In this document: positions 34,787 to 46,830 of the stretch, piece by piece
How positions within the stretch are numbered: the first letter of the stretch is position 1
Layout: each line of letters starts with the position of its first letter
NCBI RefSeq assembly: GCF_023856365.1
Contig: NC_064535.1
Location: 9,568,363 to 9,632,362 of the forward strand
DNA from: Brienomyrus brachyistius
Lineage: Eukaryota; Chordata; Actinopteri; Osteoglossiformes; Mormyridae
DNA: 64,000 nt
Direction: 5' to 3'
Notes under the pieces: model-generated
What the model was told of the DNA's origin: nothing
Seen by the model: only the letters and a program-made list of their open reading frames with translations
The model's database searches: none
Translations under genes and position numbers: made by a program

Positions 34787-37138
34787 ATTTATCATCTGTT
34801 TTCAATAGAGTACTTGACATGATCGGTGTCTCGTTCAATCTGATGGACACACAGTTGCTCAATAAAAGGATGCTTGTAAGTACTGCTGATGACAGACGAA
34901 TGCTCCCACAATGCCTCACCCTTCAGAACACAGGACTGCTACAGCATGCAGCAGGAGTCAGTCTAGTAGTTTTCATAACTTAGAATTGAGGATGTGTTGT
35001 TTTTCTGAGGTAAAAGTAACAAACATTTAGAGTGTAACAGCGAAACTTGGGTTTCAGAGGTTTATTTTTATTATCGCTAACATAAGTACGTCAAATACCA
35101 CGCAAATATTTTTACTCAGCTTTGTATAAGTTATATATGAGTAACTGTTCAAATGATGACATAACCTGCGGATGGTACTATTTACCTTCATTGGTATCAA
35201 GTAAACTAATATCAGAATCATGTTTTCTAATGCAAGACGTGTAAAGTGTCATTGTGGATATTACAGGTTTGCTTTCTGCTTTTCACATTCCCCTTATTTT
35301 TATTGCGTTTTACGTCTGTCTTTTGCATGTTTGATTTTATGCTTTGGGCTTCCTCAGTATTGTATTGGCTTTACTTGATAGACTTATTGTTGTGGTCTTG
35401 CTATTTGGACATGCACATTCACTTATAAATACATGCTTCGCCTTACAATAGAGTTACAGTACAGTGGAGATCTAGAGTTATTTTTAAGGGACAATTGTCA
35501 ATCTTACCTTACCTAAGGGACAATTGTTAATCTGTACCTCAGAAATTAGTAACATAATTTTGGTTCTTAACTGCACAAACTACTGTTGCAGTTTTCTGTG
35601 TGACCTGTTACACACTTCAGTTGCAGTTAAGAGGGAGGGTATAGAATTAACACAGTGTTTACCTTTAATCTCTAATTGCAGCCATTTGTAATTTCATTGT
35701 TTTATAAACAACAAGCAACTAAAACTCTCTGAGCTTGTACGGTCCTCCTTCCCGCACACCGGAATCACATGGAATTAATAAAACATGGGGTAAAACTCAT
35801 TACTTGCTACTACCTCACACCATAACAATGAAGTGACTGAAAACTGCGCCTAACAACATCACACGTGTATTTCAGCTGCTAAAACTGACTTATAACAAAA
35901 TAACTAGTCAGGAGGAGCTCCTGCCTAATATGTGTTTGTAGCTCTTCGGAAACATGCATGCATGTTTTAAACCTATTTTGCAACTAGCTGTAATCAGGCA
36001 CACAAAGTTGAGTATCTCTTTTACTATGTAGTGGTGGTTAACAGACATTTTTTAAAGTGAGTGCTCCATAGAAAGAGATTCAGGCTCCCATTTAGAAAAA
36101 TTAAATCAAGTCCCATATTTGTCCTTTTGACTATACTGTACCAGACCCTAATGGAACAGCAGAATAGGTTCATTTATGCACCACCGCTGGGGACTTGGCA
36201 TGCAAAACCAAGGCGGTATTTTTGTAGTCCACCTGTTTTTGATTGATCTAAATTATTCTAGGAGAGCTATTTTTCCAAGTCCGGGTAACATGATCTATAC
36301 AGAGATAGCAAATACTTGTATTTTATTAAACTCTTGAAGCAGGCCTCTTCATTTTCGATTGCTGTAATTATGCCTACTGGAGGAAAAACAAAAGGCAAAA
36401 TGCAGCTGCCTGCCTGTGTACAGGGGATGGATGGGATTAATTGTTTTGAACAGAAGCTATGGACTGTTTTTTTTGTGTGTGGGGGGGGGACTTCTTAGTG
36501 CTTTGACTAACAAAACTAATGCTCTCCATAAACAAGGCCATCCTTTTACCAGTGAGCATCTAATACCTAATGAGCCCAGATGGATAACTCAACTACTGTG
36601 TGCATTTCCATCTAGTCATGAGATACGGAACCGTATTTGTCTGTTACAGGATCAGTGCTCTCGGAATTATTAAAAGCAGGTGGTGTGTTATTTATTGAAA
36701 TGTGAAATACCAATATGGCAGCGCAAAATACATCGTTCCTATCTTTTACTGCATTATCTAAAACTTAAACTGTTTAGTGAATCTTATCTAACTGCCATCA
36801 TTTTGTCAGAATTCAGGCACCATGGATCACACAGACTACATCGAACATCAGAAATTCTAACAAGATACAATCAGTCAGGTCTTCTGCCTAATAGTCCAAC
36901 AGTGTGTTGGACTGGACACTGCAGGATACCCTGGTCTGGGACCAGTGATAGGCAGCAGGGTTCCAGTATGAGCTGTGCATAAAAAAGATGGCTAGGGGAA
37001 TTGGAGAAAACCTCTGCATTATTGTGGTCTTTGTTAGAAAGAAAGTCTTTACCCATAAATCTCATAATAAGATTATTTCATGTCTCCATTGTCATTAAAG
37101 AATTACAATCAGAATTTTCTAATGAGTATGAAGATATG
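34787..37138. other. AT-rich noncoding stretch with a small tandem repeat
   Basis: At 35486-35540, the phrase AAGGGACAATTGTCAATCT is repeated with a 29-nt period (second copy AAGGGACAATTGTTAATCT). No gene was supported. Plus-strand frames of 60-100 codons (35246, 36061, 36416, 36680) lack motifs and overlap one another. Confidence 0.45.
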
Positions 37139-37145
37139 AAATAAT

Positions 37146-37354
37146 CTGTAACACTTCACTTGAAGAGCACAAATAACATACAGTAGTAGTGCAGTACATT
37201 CTTACTTAATGCATTAATTAACCAGAAAAGTTTTAGTTACATACTTATCCTATGTTTGTTCATTTTTACTCAGTCATAACAGTTTATGAATTTCATGCAG
37301 TTACTATATTTGTTCATGATTTGCACTTGTGTCCCCTCAATTTAATGTGTTACC
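37146..37354. mobile_element. MITE with GGTAACAC-type termini and 7-bp target duplication
   Basis: It starts CTGTAACACTTCACTTGAAG and ends CCTCAATTTAATGTGTTACC, so the tips are inverted repeats. It is flanked by AAATAAT on both sides (37139-37145 and 37355-37361), a direct duplication consistent with insertion. No open frame is present. The tips resemble those of the element at 61741-62180. Confidence 0.78.
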
Positions 37355-37361
37355 AAATAAT

Positions 37362-37689
37362 TTTATTATAAGTATTAATTACTGGTAAAAATTTTGCCCT
37401 TATTTGCACATGTAACACCAGCCTACCAACAGAAGCTTATTCACATACACACAGCCATTCTATAACCATCTTTCCTTTCTCACCAAAGCCAAGTCTAACG
37501 AACACGCTTAACTACAAATATCAAGACAAAGCCAATAGGAGAAGAGTGTAAATGCAGAAGTAAGAAATGCTATTGATATGGTTCCTGAAGCTGTTTATTT
37601 TAAAGGGTTGGCAGAAATGGAAAAAAAAAAAAACAAGTGGTTTTGTAACAGAGAGAGCGGGCTTACAAGACATTAGTGCATGAGGTTTG
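37362..37689. other. AT-rich spacer
   Basis: No feature beyond an A-run near 37619-37632. Confidence 0.4.
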
Positions 37690-37935
37690 CCACGGAAGTG
37701 CCAATCTGTAAGGATGAGTGACACCGTTTGGAGGGAATTGCGCCATGAGCGAACTGCCTCTAAGATCTAAACCCCAGTAAAGTCTGCAATTTTTGCTTTC
37801 CAAGCCTCCTTATCCTGGTTCTTCATGGGCGCTCGTGAAAATGAGGTATGTCGGCCAGCGCTCCGCTGGTGAGGCTCGCACTTTCAATCAGATTCTTGGC
37901 AGCCCGGGACGGGCCTCACTACAGTTGTAATAAAT
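37690..37935. other. Candidate conserved noncoding element
   Basis: A GC-richer, repeat-free island in AT-rich flanks with several CpGs, including a near-palindromic CAGCGCTCCGCTGG near 37857. No frame of note. Inference from composition only. Confidence 0.3.
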
Positions 37936-40198
37936 TACGTACAAGTACTCATGAACAATAACAAAAAAAATCGCTAGCCATCTATTTCGCCACCATTTAC
38001 AAGAAATCAATATCAATACTTAATGCAATACTGGTGAAAAATGAGCAAAGATACAGGGAGAATAATAAAACACAAATGAAACCCCTTGGTGTGTTCAGTT
38101 CTTGGAGTGGGAGAAGGGTTGAAAAAAAGAACATTTTAGCTTTTGTTTGGTGTGTTTGTCTGTTTACGAAACCATATAGTTATTTAGTTAATATGAGACA
38201 TGTAATGGCCTTACGATCCATTTTAGTGTGTATGTCAGCCTTCTGGTGCTTGGGATAAGCCTGAGGAACCCTGACAAGGATAAGCAGCTGGAATATGGAC
38301 AAATAGATGATCTCAGCAATATGCATATTTTCCATACGCTCCAAAACAAGTTTTCAAACCTGCAGTGCGGCAGATGTAATGTACATGTGAGCTCATCTCA
38401 GTCGACATGTATTCATCACTGTCCTGTCAGTTTGCTGAAGACTGAATTTTTCTGTCAAACAGCCCAATGAATGTTTCGCAGAAGTGTATAACGTTACAAA
38501 TTCTAGTCATGCCAGTTATGGATACGTGCGTCTGTAATGTAACCACATACAGTATCATATTGCACTGTTCCAAGTCACTTATTGGTTTTTCATCCAATAA
38601 ACCAAAGAGGAGTCTATTGTTTCACTTGTCACAGTGCTCAGATAGAGCAGTTGTACCTGAACCGTAACAATGCACGTGTTTACCAGCTGCAGACACTTAA
38701 AGATCTGATAACTTATTACTAACAGCAATAAGATTTTCCACTTTTTGATATTCTTTAAATTAAATAGTGCGCAATTACTTCCTAACATAATATTATTAAG
38801 AAACATAAATGTTGATATTTAAGACAGATGTAACAATTTTATTAAAGAGTCCAGAATTAAATGAGTTTACAATCAGATCTCATTCTGTATAAGTATTATT
38901 TTCAGCAGACTAATTGAAAGTGCTCAGGTTCATTTATATATTTATATATAAATATAAATTTCCTTCTTTTGGGTAAATCTTGTCTAAAGTCACTGCCATG
39001 CATGGGATAGGAATGACACACTTGTCTTAAAAGACACTAAGATTGCTTGCACCGTGAACTGTACTCTATATAGTACAAGCTTGTTACTTTTTCACATTTG
39101 ATGACACCCTTAATCGGCTCTCATGTGTTGAAACTAGGTCTCCCCCACCAGCAGATGGGGCTGGAATCAAGTTTTAAGTGCTGCCTAGCAATGACCCAGT
39201 GAACGACACTGCTAAATGCAAATACGAAACCGATTTGTTTTGTTGAATCCCATGGGCCTTGTTGGTTGTCAGCTGTACAGTGATATGGCAGTGTGGGCAC
39301 AGTGAGAGTATCAATGACCATATTAAAGGGTCTCTGTGAAAATGTAGAGCTTAGCTACATTTAAATCCTTCAAAAAGCTTTTAAATGTGGTCAAATCCCT
39401 CATAAAACAGATTTAAAATAAAATAATTGACAAAATGCATCACTTTGAGTTCTTTAGTCCTGTCTTTTATAGTTCGGAGTTAGAGAGCATCAAAAGCAGC
39501 ATGCATATGCTTTTACTTATATATGAATAATATATTCAGAATAACTCAAAGGTATCAGCAATTAGTCTTTGGAAAATATAATATGTCTGTGTTGTCAAGG
39601 ACTGTATCAGGGAGGTGGCTTTGTCATTCCTTAAAGTAAGATCTTTGGAAAATTAATAACTGTTTATTAACCCCAGTAGAAAGTAAAGAACCAGACATTC
39701 TTACCTACTTGCATAGTTGTAGTATAAGTTCAAAATAAGTTGGAGTGATGACTGTAATAGAGGTTTGGTTTTGTGATACGGCTGGCCGTACTGCAGGGAT
39801 AATACTACATGAGCAATGACGATGATTTCAGCTTTTTATTTTTTTTGGTGGCTGCATTATGTGCTACATACCAGTGTCGAAACTGGTTACTCGCAACGGA
39901 ACTTGAAGACTCAAAGAGTCAGAAAGTATTATAATGACATATTGTGCTTTGGTATGGCACGACATGACGAGATGGCATACTTACAAAAATTATGCTCGTA
40001 ATGATTATGTATGCTAGCAATATAAATTCATTTAATATGCATTAATGCTGTTTACGTATGAATAGTTCAGCGAATGTCCCTGTCTGGTTTAAATATGTGA
40101 TCTTCTTCAAATGATTATGAAAATGGCCTTCAGTAATTGTGATGTCTGAATGTACAGTTAGGGAGATAACCGAGTTAAATTGGATTCTCTTCTGTTTT
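37936..40198. other. AT-rich noncoding stretch
   Basis: No gene or transposon was recognised. It holds an octamer ATGCAAAT at 39216-39223 and an AT palindrome near 38935-38960. Overlapping short frames at 38034-38806 lack domains. Confidence 0.45.
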
Positions 40199-40574
40199 CA
40201 GTGGTGGGCAGGGTTCCGCTACGCTAAACGCTGATTAGCCAAGTCAACTTTTTCATTAGCGGATTAGCGGTTCCGCTAACTTTGAAAACCATTAGCGGGC
40301 CATTTAGCTTCCGCTAAATTTAGTTCTACTAACTGTAAAACCGCTAACATTTTTTCAACAGGGAAAGTGAATAAAGTTTAATGGTCAAAAATGTTTGTAA
40401 ACCCTACAATCATACATATTAATTCCTGTCTGTTATGAACGTATCTGCGACAGTCAATCTGGCACGCTATTGGCTGACTACATTTAGACACAAGACGTGA
40501 TTGGTCGATTATTTGTATTTAAGGTATTCTGGGTGAAGTCCGTTTAAACCGGGGTACCCTTAACTGAGCAGAGA

Positions 40575-40742
40575 ATAAGAGCCTGCATCAAGAAGCTAGA
40601 TTCAGTCAGATAACCTGTCGAATTTATAGGACCCTAGTTTAAAGGGGCTTTATCTTCATTAACTTACATTTAATCCAGACTACCTTAAATCCGAACTGTT
40701 ATCTGGCTATGCAAGAAATCCCAGCTTTGTGATACAGGCCCC
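40575..40742. mobile_element. Palindromic MITE/foldback element, copy 2 (nested)
   Basis: It follows the copy at 34629-34786 over most of its length. Shared words include CAGATAACCTGTCGAATTTA, CTTTATCTTCATTAAC, CAGACTACCTTAAATC and CTATGCAAGAAATCCCAGCT. It ends near GATACAGGCCCCC. The left arm is more mutated than the right. It sits inside the hAT-like element at 40199-41280, so it is either a later insertion or was captured. Confidence 0.75.
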
Positions 40743-40881
40743 CAGTTGTATTTTCTGAGTTATGATTGGCAAAGAGCTGAGACCCTCCTTCCTATTTCTG
40801 TGTAAATGGTGCCATGTTTGTAGTCCGCAAGGGCTTTAATGCAAGAGGGACTAGCGGCAGACGCCTATAAAGTGGAGCTCC

Positions 40882-40912
40882 GGTTAGGGCTAGGGTTAAG
40901 GTTAAGGTTAGG
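40882..40912 (+). repeat. Interstitial telomere-like phrase
   Basis: Degenerate TTAGGG-related units: GGTTAGGGCTAGGGTTAAGG then TTAAGGTTAGG. It is too short and imperfect for a fusion point. Similar (T)AACCCTA phrases near 33433-33460 belong to a dispersed repeat. Confidence 0.7.
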
Positions 40913-41419
40913 ATGTATTCGCTATAACGCAGAGTTGAGATGACGTATTTCCTGTGGATCTCCGCTCCATCTCCTTTAGTGAGACCAAAATGTCAGCACG
41001 GGTCATTAGAATAGTGCTTCTCACACAATAATGCTTATATCTCGTAAACAGAGTATCACAGAAAGAAAATTTAAATGCAGATTTACAGGTTAAACAGGTT
41101 AAAAATGAACTCTCTACGTGTTTTTAAGGGTTTCAGAGCCAAAAACCAAACTGAAACTAAATACATATAATAAAAATTAACGTTAATGTTTTTTTAGTGG
41201 TTTGTCAAGCATTTTGGTTTGTCAAGCATTTAATTAATGGTTGTCAAGGCTAACTTTTCGGTTAGTTTTGCCCACCACTGTTTTATAAACCCTGTGCATT
41301 TAACCAGATGTTTCTCCTTTAATTAAACACTAGCACATTATGTTTTTATGTTTCGGATTTCATTATACCATCAGAAGCAGCAGCAGCACCTGCCAGCCTT
41401 CCTCATTTAGACTTGAATC

Positions 41420-41615
41420 TTAAAAGGTGGACTTCTTTCTGGCCTGGAGGTTGGGTTCCCCCTTTGACTCTGGTTCCTCCCAAGGTTTCTTCCTTCTAGG
41501 GAGTTTCTTCTTGCCACTGTCACCTCTGGCTTGCTCACTGGGGGCTTTATGCAGGGATAATATTAAAGCACTATAAGACAATGTAATGTTGGGAAAATGC
41601 ATTATAGAAATAAAA
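41420..41615 (+). mobile_element. 3' tail of an L2-like LINE (or LINE-tailed SINE)
   Basis: The phrases GACTCTGGTTCCTCCCAAGG, TTTCTTCC, GGGAGTTTCTTCTTGCCACT, GGCTTGCTCACTGGGGGCTT and a CATTATAGAAATAAAATAAA end match a very common teleost LINE 3' tail. No reverse transcriptase sequence is attached, so this is a 5'-truncated copy. Family naming is from memory. Confidence 0.65.
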
Positions 41616-42379
41616 TAAAAAATGTAGCATTAAGAAAACCATGATAGGACAAAAGTGAAACAACTGAACTACCTTTGCATTTAAGTGTAATGGGGAAAAA
41701 TATCGATACATTCAGTGTTTACTTTTAAAATAATTTAAACTAAAGTGAAGAATTTCTGTGACAGGACTGCTAGGTGGCTGCAGCCGGTAAGGGGAACATC
41801 CAGATGGGTGACTGGAGTGCATTTATCATCCCTTAACATGGCTGAAGGGCACTTTAACTGAGCTGCATTTTCCCCCAGACTGAGGCATAATCTTCAAGAG
41901 CGAGTTCTCATAGATGAGTTCTCATTGCTTCAAAGAACGAAATAAAATATTCTAATTGCACGTTCATAACTGGATTTCCAGGGGGAAAGAGGTGATTAGC
42001 CTTACCCTGTCTGTCTTTTATTGTTCAAGAGCAACAGTGAAAAGAAAATCACAGATCCAAGACGTGGCTTTGTAAGCTAACAAGGAATATGGTCAGCACC
42101 TAAGATAATTATCTAAAAATGGTTCCACTCAATAATCATTTTACAAATTTATATACCAGCCTGAAATTATATACATAGGATATTTTGTTTCAGAGGTACA
42201 ATAGTATGAATAAGATTCTGATGTGCATCAAATATCGCATTTAAAGGTGCATCAATACAATCCAACATGGATCAAAATACACTGCAAACGGATGTTCAGT
42301 GAATACATTGAAATGAGCATGATAAAATGTACACGTCTTTACTTAACTTTTAATAAGTTATACTCATCACATATTGGGA
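41616..42379. other. AT-rich spacer
   Basis: No feature was recognised. Confidence 0.4.
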
Positions 42380-42740
42380 GTTGTTTAACCCATGACCTCA
42401 TCAACGGAAACGTGCATCGGTCCTTTTGTATTTGGCTTGGTCATATGGTTCCTGGATCTCAGTGGGAGCTGGTGCCCCTTAATTCCACTCTGCCCTCCCT
42501 CGCTACTGATTCTTCAGATCACTTCCATTAACACCGGCATGCCGAGAGCTAATTATTCACTCAGTGTACTGGGCCGCCCAGTGTTCATTTGAGTAAGCAA
42601 TGTTGCCCGTTTGCAAGATGCTTGTTAACTGAATGCGGTTAATTATATAAGAACATAATTAGATGTAAATGTTGCATCTAAAAGCTGCCATCTAGCCCTC
42701 TCCGTGTTTTAATAGAGCAGCGGGTGGGATTTTTGTTTTG
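42380..42740. other. Candidate conserved noncoding element
   Basis: Repeat-free, with CTAATTATTCAC (42549), GGTTAATTATAT (42638) and a GC-balanced core. Overlapping frames at 42223-42592 have no domain. Enhancer-like by texture only. Confidence 0.33.
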
Positions 42741-43399
42741 TTTATTTTAGAGTGAGGCAATTAATTGACTTGGCTGATGAAGTAAATAAGCAGTATTCAC
42801 TTTCTGGGCAGGGTAAATATTATATATACTTATTTTCATGTTGCTTTTTTGCTTTTCTGTTATTTTTTTACTTTGTGAACTGTGAAGGTACACTGCTATA
42901 CTGCAAGGACGTGCCCCACACTACATTCTTAGTATTGTGTTGATTATATATTTAAAATAAACATTTAGATTTAAAAAGTTCTGCTGAAATATTGTATAGC
43001 TCTAAGGACATATTTCTTGATCATTAAATTGTGTAAATGTTTGACTCGAATCTTTACAAGATTACAAGAATCTTTTCTTGGAAACAAAAACTACACTGAA
43101 ATGCATTTAGCAGTGTCAAGAAATTCTGTTTTGAGTAAATATGTTTTATGGATTGTATGCTTTCGTGTGTTTGTGCGTGCGCGCATGCGTGTGTTAACTG
43201 CAGACAAGCACATATATCTTACTAACAGCTAATTTCATTACGAAAAATGATTTAGCATGAGATATGCTCGTGTCCATTGCATCTCTGGGTTCTGCAAAGG
43301 GGAAATACTCTACGTTCTTCCAGTTTACTTATCATCATTAGAAGGAGATAAATTGCCGTACATAATACTATAAAAGATCATTACGGAATTACTACCAGT
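42741..43399. other. AT-rich spacer
   Basis: It holds a short purine-pyrimidine alternating GT/GC run (43165-43195) with Z-DNA-like composition. No gene. Confidence 0.4.
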
Positions 43400-43570
43400 A
43401 GAACCCCCTTATCAGGGCCCCTTTCATAAAACCAAACATGCCAGTAATTCATTTATCAATATTTTAATGCTGCGGCAAATGATGCAGCTTTCAGTGCTTT
43501 TAATTTAAAGCTCCGTCAAATTAAAGGGTATTTAGTGCATTTTAAGGAAGTGAAGTTAAGGGTAAAGGCA
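43400..43570. other. Candidate conserved noncoding element
   Basis: A dense run of TTTAAT and TAATTC words around a GC patch (CTGCGGCAAATGATGCAGC). Repeat-free. Not verified. Confidence 0.3.
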
Positions 43571-45590
43571 GGCTGAGGTCAGCCGTCGCAGAGCCCTGTG
43601 GGACGTCCCAATGGTTGCAGCGGGGGAAGGAGCATGGTGGGGGGAGTGGTCAGGGGGGGCCCATTATGGCTGATAATGGAGGGATTCTTCCATAGGGGCA
43701 GAAGGCAGGCTCCTGAAGGTACCCCAGCGTAGAGGTCTTCCCCACCGGGACCATTTCTCAAGGCCTGGGTCAGAAGTCCTCATCCTCAGCATACTGCCCC
43801 CCAGCTGCTCAGCAGTCAATATCCCCTAAATATACCCCCCCCCCCCCCCAAACAGTCTCCAGTGGGTCCTCTTCCAACCCACGGGACATGCTGTGTTAAA
43901 ACATGATATGTTATTTACAAAGAAATATTTGTAAATGGGGGCTCTTTAGCTTCCAATTATGTGTGAATGACTCCCCCAACCTCTCACTGGGAATGATAGC
44001 TAAGCATACAAGATGTTTGCCACGTATAACTATGCATTCTCATTACGCTTCTTCATAAGAAGTTAAGTTGTTTTCTCAGTCGTCAGTATATATTTAATTT
44101 TAATTCCAGGGTGATAACAAATGTCTCAGTGACTGGTTCTGCTTTTCTTTCTGCCCCCCCATGTTCCTCAGTTCCCCCCCCATGTTTCTCAGTTCCCTGT
44201 TCTTCATGCTTCCAATTACAGTCAGAAGAGGGTACACCTCATGTGCCTGCACACTGAACCTCTGAAATTAAGGCTAAAATTGCCTTTGGGCATTTGTTTC
44301 AAATATTAAATAGGATTCATTTTTATTTCTTTTTAGGATTTTTTTTTTTACGTTTTACACTCTCCGTTGCATCTTTTTTTTGAGGCAAATTGATGACGAT
44401 GATGATAACCTTATTTCATCCACATCAACAAGACGTGCATTAATGTCCCACTTAACGCAATCATAAATCATCCCCGTCTATCGTCTCTGGTCGGAGAAAA
44501 ACAAACTAAATATTAATTTTTGCAGTATGTATAACATGAGCATTTGAGTCATGCTTTGAGTCTGAGGCTGTAAGAAGCAGACGCTGGGGGGGTGTTTCAG
44601 TATACCGGACACCTGATAGCTCCCAGAGAGTGCTCTCAGCGCCAGAAATAAGATGCATTTTTTGATTTTTCTCCCTATAAACAGGCAGTGGGAACATACT
44701 ATGGCTGTTCTGTTGCTGACATGACCCTGTCATTTTGGCATCTGTTTAAAGCCGATTACTGCCCCAGGACTGATGGACACCACATGCCCACAGGTCCCAA
44801 GAGCACGTGCCCAGACTGTTTTACCTGCAATGTGACGTGGCGCAGTCACCAAACTTGCATATCAGTGTGTGGCTTTTTTAATCACCTACACTTGCCTAAA
44901 AATTCAGGATAATTTCTTTTGTTTTAATTTAATGGAGTTGTGACTGTTACAACAGAAAAGGAATCTTATTTAAGAAATAGTGTTTGTGATTAACACGACG
45001 GTGAAATTTACTGCAGATAGCAAATTACTTGACGTATTGGAAGAAAATGCTTGGTTTGATTGGACAGTAATGGAAGCAGCCAACGGATAGCCTCCAGATA
45101 GCAGAATGCTGGGTGAAACACCAGGCTGCGATGTGGTTGATTACTTATGAGGGCTCATTCTGAGAACTCTGGACTGGCCTTATTCAATTTCTATGGATCG
45201 CTGCAGTAATCAGTGCTGAAGACTCACAGAGCACCCAACATGCCTTTCCTGGACCTCTTTGGACCCCTTCGCTCCTTTGTGTCATCGCCACACTTATTGG
45301 AAGAATTTCTTTTCCTGGGTATCAGGCGATCCACTGGGGGCGGAGCTTTTCGCAGTGCTTGTTGGCGATGGAAGCGACACTGCAGCATTTTATTTAACCG
45401 TTGCAGAGAAAAATATTCTTCCAACTTCCTTTGTGTATGCGTTTAAATAAAATAAAATAGGAAGGTATATGTAGCATAGTGTAACATGGTGGTACTAGAT
45501 CAAAAGACGTAATTCAAATCTCACAAACTAGAAGTCACTCAGCAGAAAGGCTATTAGTAGGATATTATGGGTTATAATAGTTGAGAAAGT
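43571..45590. other. Noncoding stretch with C15 tract and a small tandem repeat
   Basis: A C15 run lies at 43835-43849. A ~21-nt tandem pair (C-run, then ATGTTCCTCAGTT and ATGTTTCTCAGTT) spans 44154-44193. Frames of 60-77 codons, including a Cys-rich one near 44688-44912, show no recognised fold. Confidence 0.4.
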
Positions 45591-46080
45591 CAATAAAGTG
45601 GCTACTAGATACATCTACAAACAATCTGCTCTTCCAAACTGCGATTCGTATGACTGAAAATTAAGATAGCATGCAGACTGGGTCAAGAGGCGCAGCTACT
45701 GTGAAGCATTTCAATGGCTAAGACACACAATCTAAGTGATTTTAAATGTGGTAAGATAGCTTGTGCCAGACGTGCCGCTCCCAGCATCTCGGACAGACCT
45801 GCTCTTCTGAAATTTCCATGCACGACATTGTCTAGATTGCAGAGATCTGTGTAATGAAAGCCGGCAGCGGTTCTGTTGCTGGCAACACCACATTAAGGAG
45901 GTCAGAGGTCAGGGCAGGTAGTCTGTAAGTGACAGGTAGTCTGTAAGTGAAGAAACAGTAGCGCAGTACAGCGGTGGTGTGCAAATAGGCATATCCACAC
46001 GCATGACTCTCTGGTGACAAGAGTGGGGGTTGTACTTGGTATGATATAATGGTGGCTAATAAAGTGACTGTTGAGTGTAA
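45591..46080 (+). mobile_element. Tc1-like transposon, internally deleted copy
   Basis: It belongs to the same family as 23998-24300. Near 45738-45810, the frame reads LSDFKCGKIACARRAAPSIS, the transposase helix-turn-helix. It then skips the catalytic region and ends with GCTAATAAAGTGACTGTTGA at about 46055-46074, the right terminal repeat. The left tip (CAATAAAGTGGCTACTAG) is degraded. An 18-nt perfect tandem duplication, CAGGTAGTCTGTAAGTGA, lies at 45915-45950. Confidence 0.8.
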
Positions 46081-46680
46081 TTTCATGATATCTTACTGCT
46101 GAGGTTAGATATGAGATATAGTCACTCGGAGACTGTGGAGCAATAAGGGGGGATATCTTACCGAATATCCGGCATTATCCTATGACTGTTTAACGTTATC
46201 TCAGTGTACTTTACTTTAGGGAATCAAACTACGTCTACTGCTTATATACTAGCAGTAATCCTCTCAAATCTCAAATCCTTTGACATGCTTTGACAGCAAG
46301 CTGATTAATGGACTGCCAAGTGGGTCTCTACACCCAGTGACAAAACCCATGACCCACACACAGGTGCCAGTTACGCTTACTAATATGGGGGACCGGCGTG
46401 ACCCTTCGTCTGAGACGAGGCATTTCAAGCTGCCGCTCGGTTAGTGCTTAGGGAGCGCAAGCCACACAGGCTGCATGGTTTTTGCGCTAATTCCCCTCCC
46501 CACTAGCCCAGACCCCAAAGGCTATCCCCCGATCAGGCAGCTAAGAGCCCATATTACACATTCGACGCATTCAATCTCGGCCTGTTCTGTTTCTGCAACT
46601 CCACGCGCGTGTGTGCGTGTTTGTTTGTGTATGTGTGCGTGACCGGGGACAAAACAGAACCGGCTTTACAGAGTGCTAAG
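46081..46680. other. Noncoding spacer
   Basis: It contains a GT-rich alternating stretch near 46610-46640. Nothing gene-like was seen. Confidence 0.4.
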
Positions 46681-46830
46681 GGTTAATTAACCGTTGCATC
46701 CTGTTAGCACTCTGCCACCACAGATTGTTTATCTGGCTGGATGAATCACTCCTTAATTGGCTGTAATGAATGCAATTGTTTTTAATAATGTGATCATGCC
46801 AGTTAAAAAACCCAACATTGTCGTTTTTGA
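46681..46830. other. Candidate conserved noncoding element with perfect palindrome
   Basis: It begins with the 12-bp perfect palindrome GGTTAATTAACC (46681-46692), an inverted pair of homeodomain cores. TCCTTAATTGGCTG and TTTTTAATAATGTGATCATG follow. Repeat-free. A regulatory role is inferred. Confidence 0.35.

Larger units (their letters stand above)
40199..41280. mobile_element. hAT-like nonautonomous element with nested insertions
   Basis: The ends are perfect 12-bp inverted repeats: CAGTGGTGGGCA at 40199-40210 and TGCCCACCACTG at 41269-41280, a hAT-type tip. The left end is rich in GCTAA/TTAGC words. No transposase remnant is seen. Inside lie a palindromic MITE (40575-40742), a telomere-like phrase (40882-40912), and a 17-nt tandem pair of TGGTTTGTCAAGCATT (41198-41230). 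Flanks do not give a clean 8-bp duplication (TCTGTTTT left, TTTTATAA right). Confidence 0.72.

Noticed and set aside
40882..40912. Possible ancestral telomere fusion
   Set aside because: Only a few degenerate units in one orientation, within a transposon. Too little for a fusion scar.
44688..44912. Cys-rich frame resembling a small zinc-binding peptide
   Set aside because: Cysteine spacing fits no known finger. Isolated, with no splice sites or promoter evidence.
45505..45525. tRNA B-box-like AATTCAAATCTC
   Set aside because: No A-box, acceptor stem or cloverleaf could be drawn around it.
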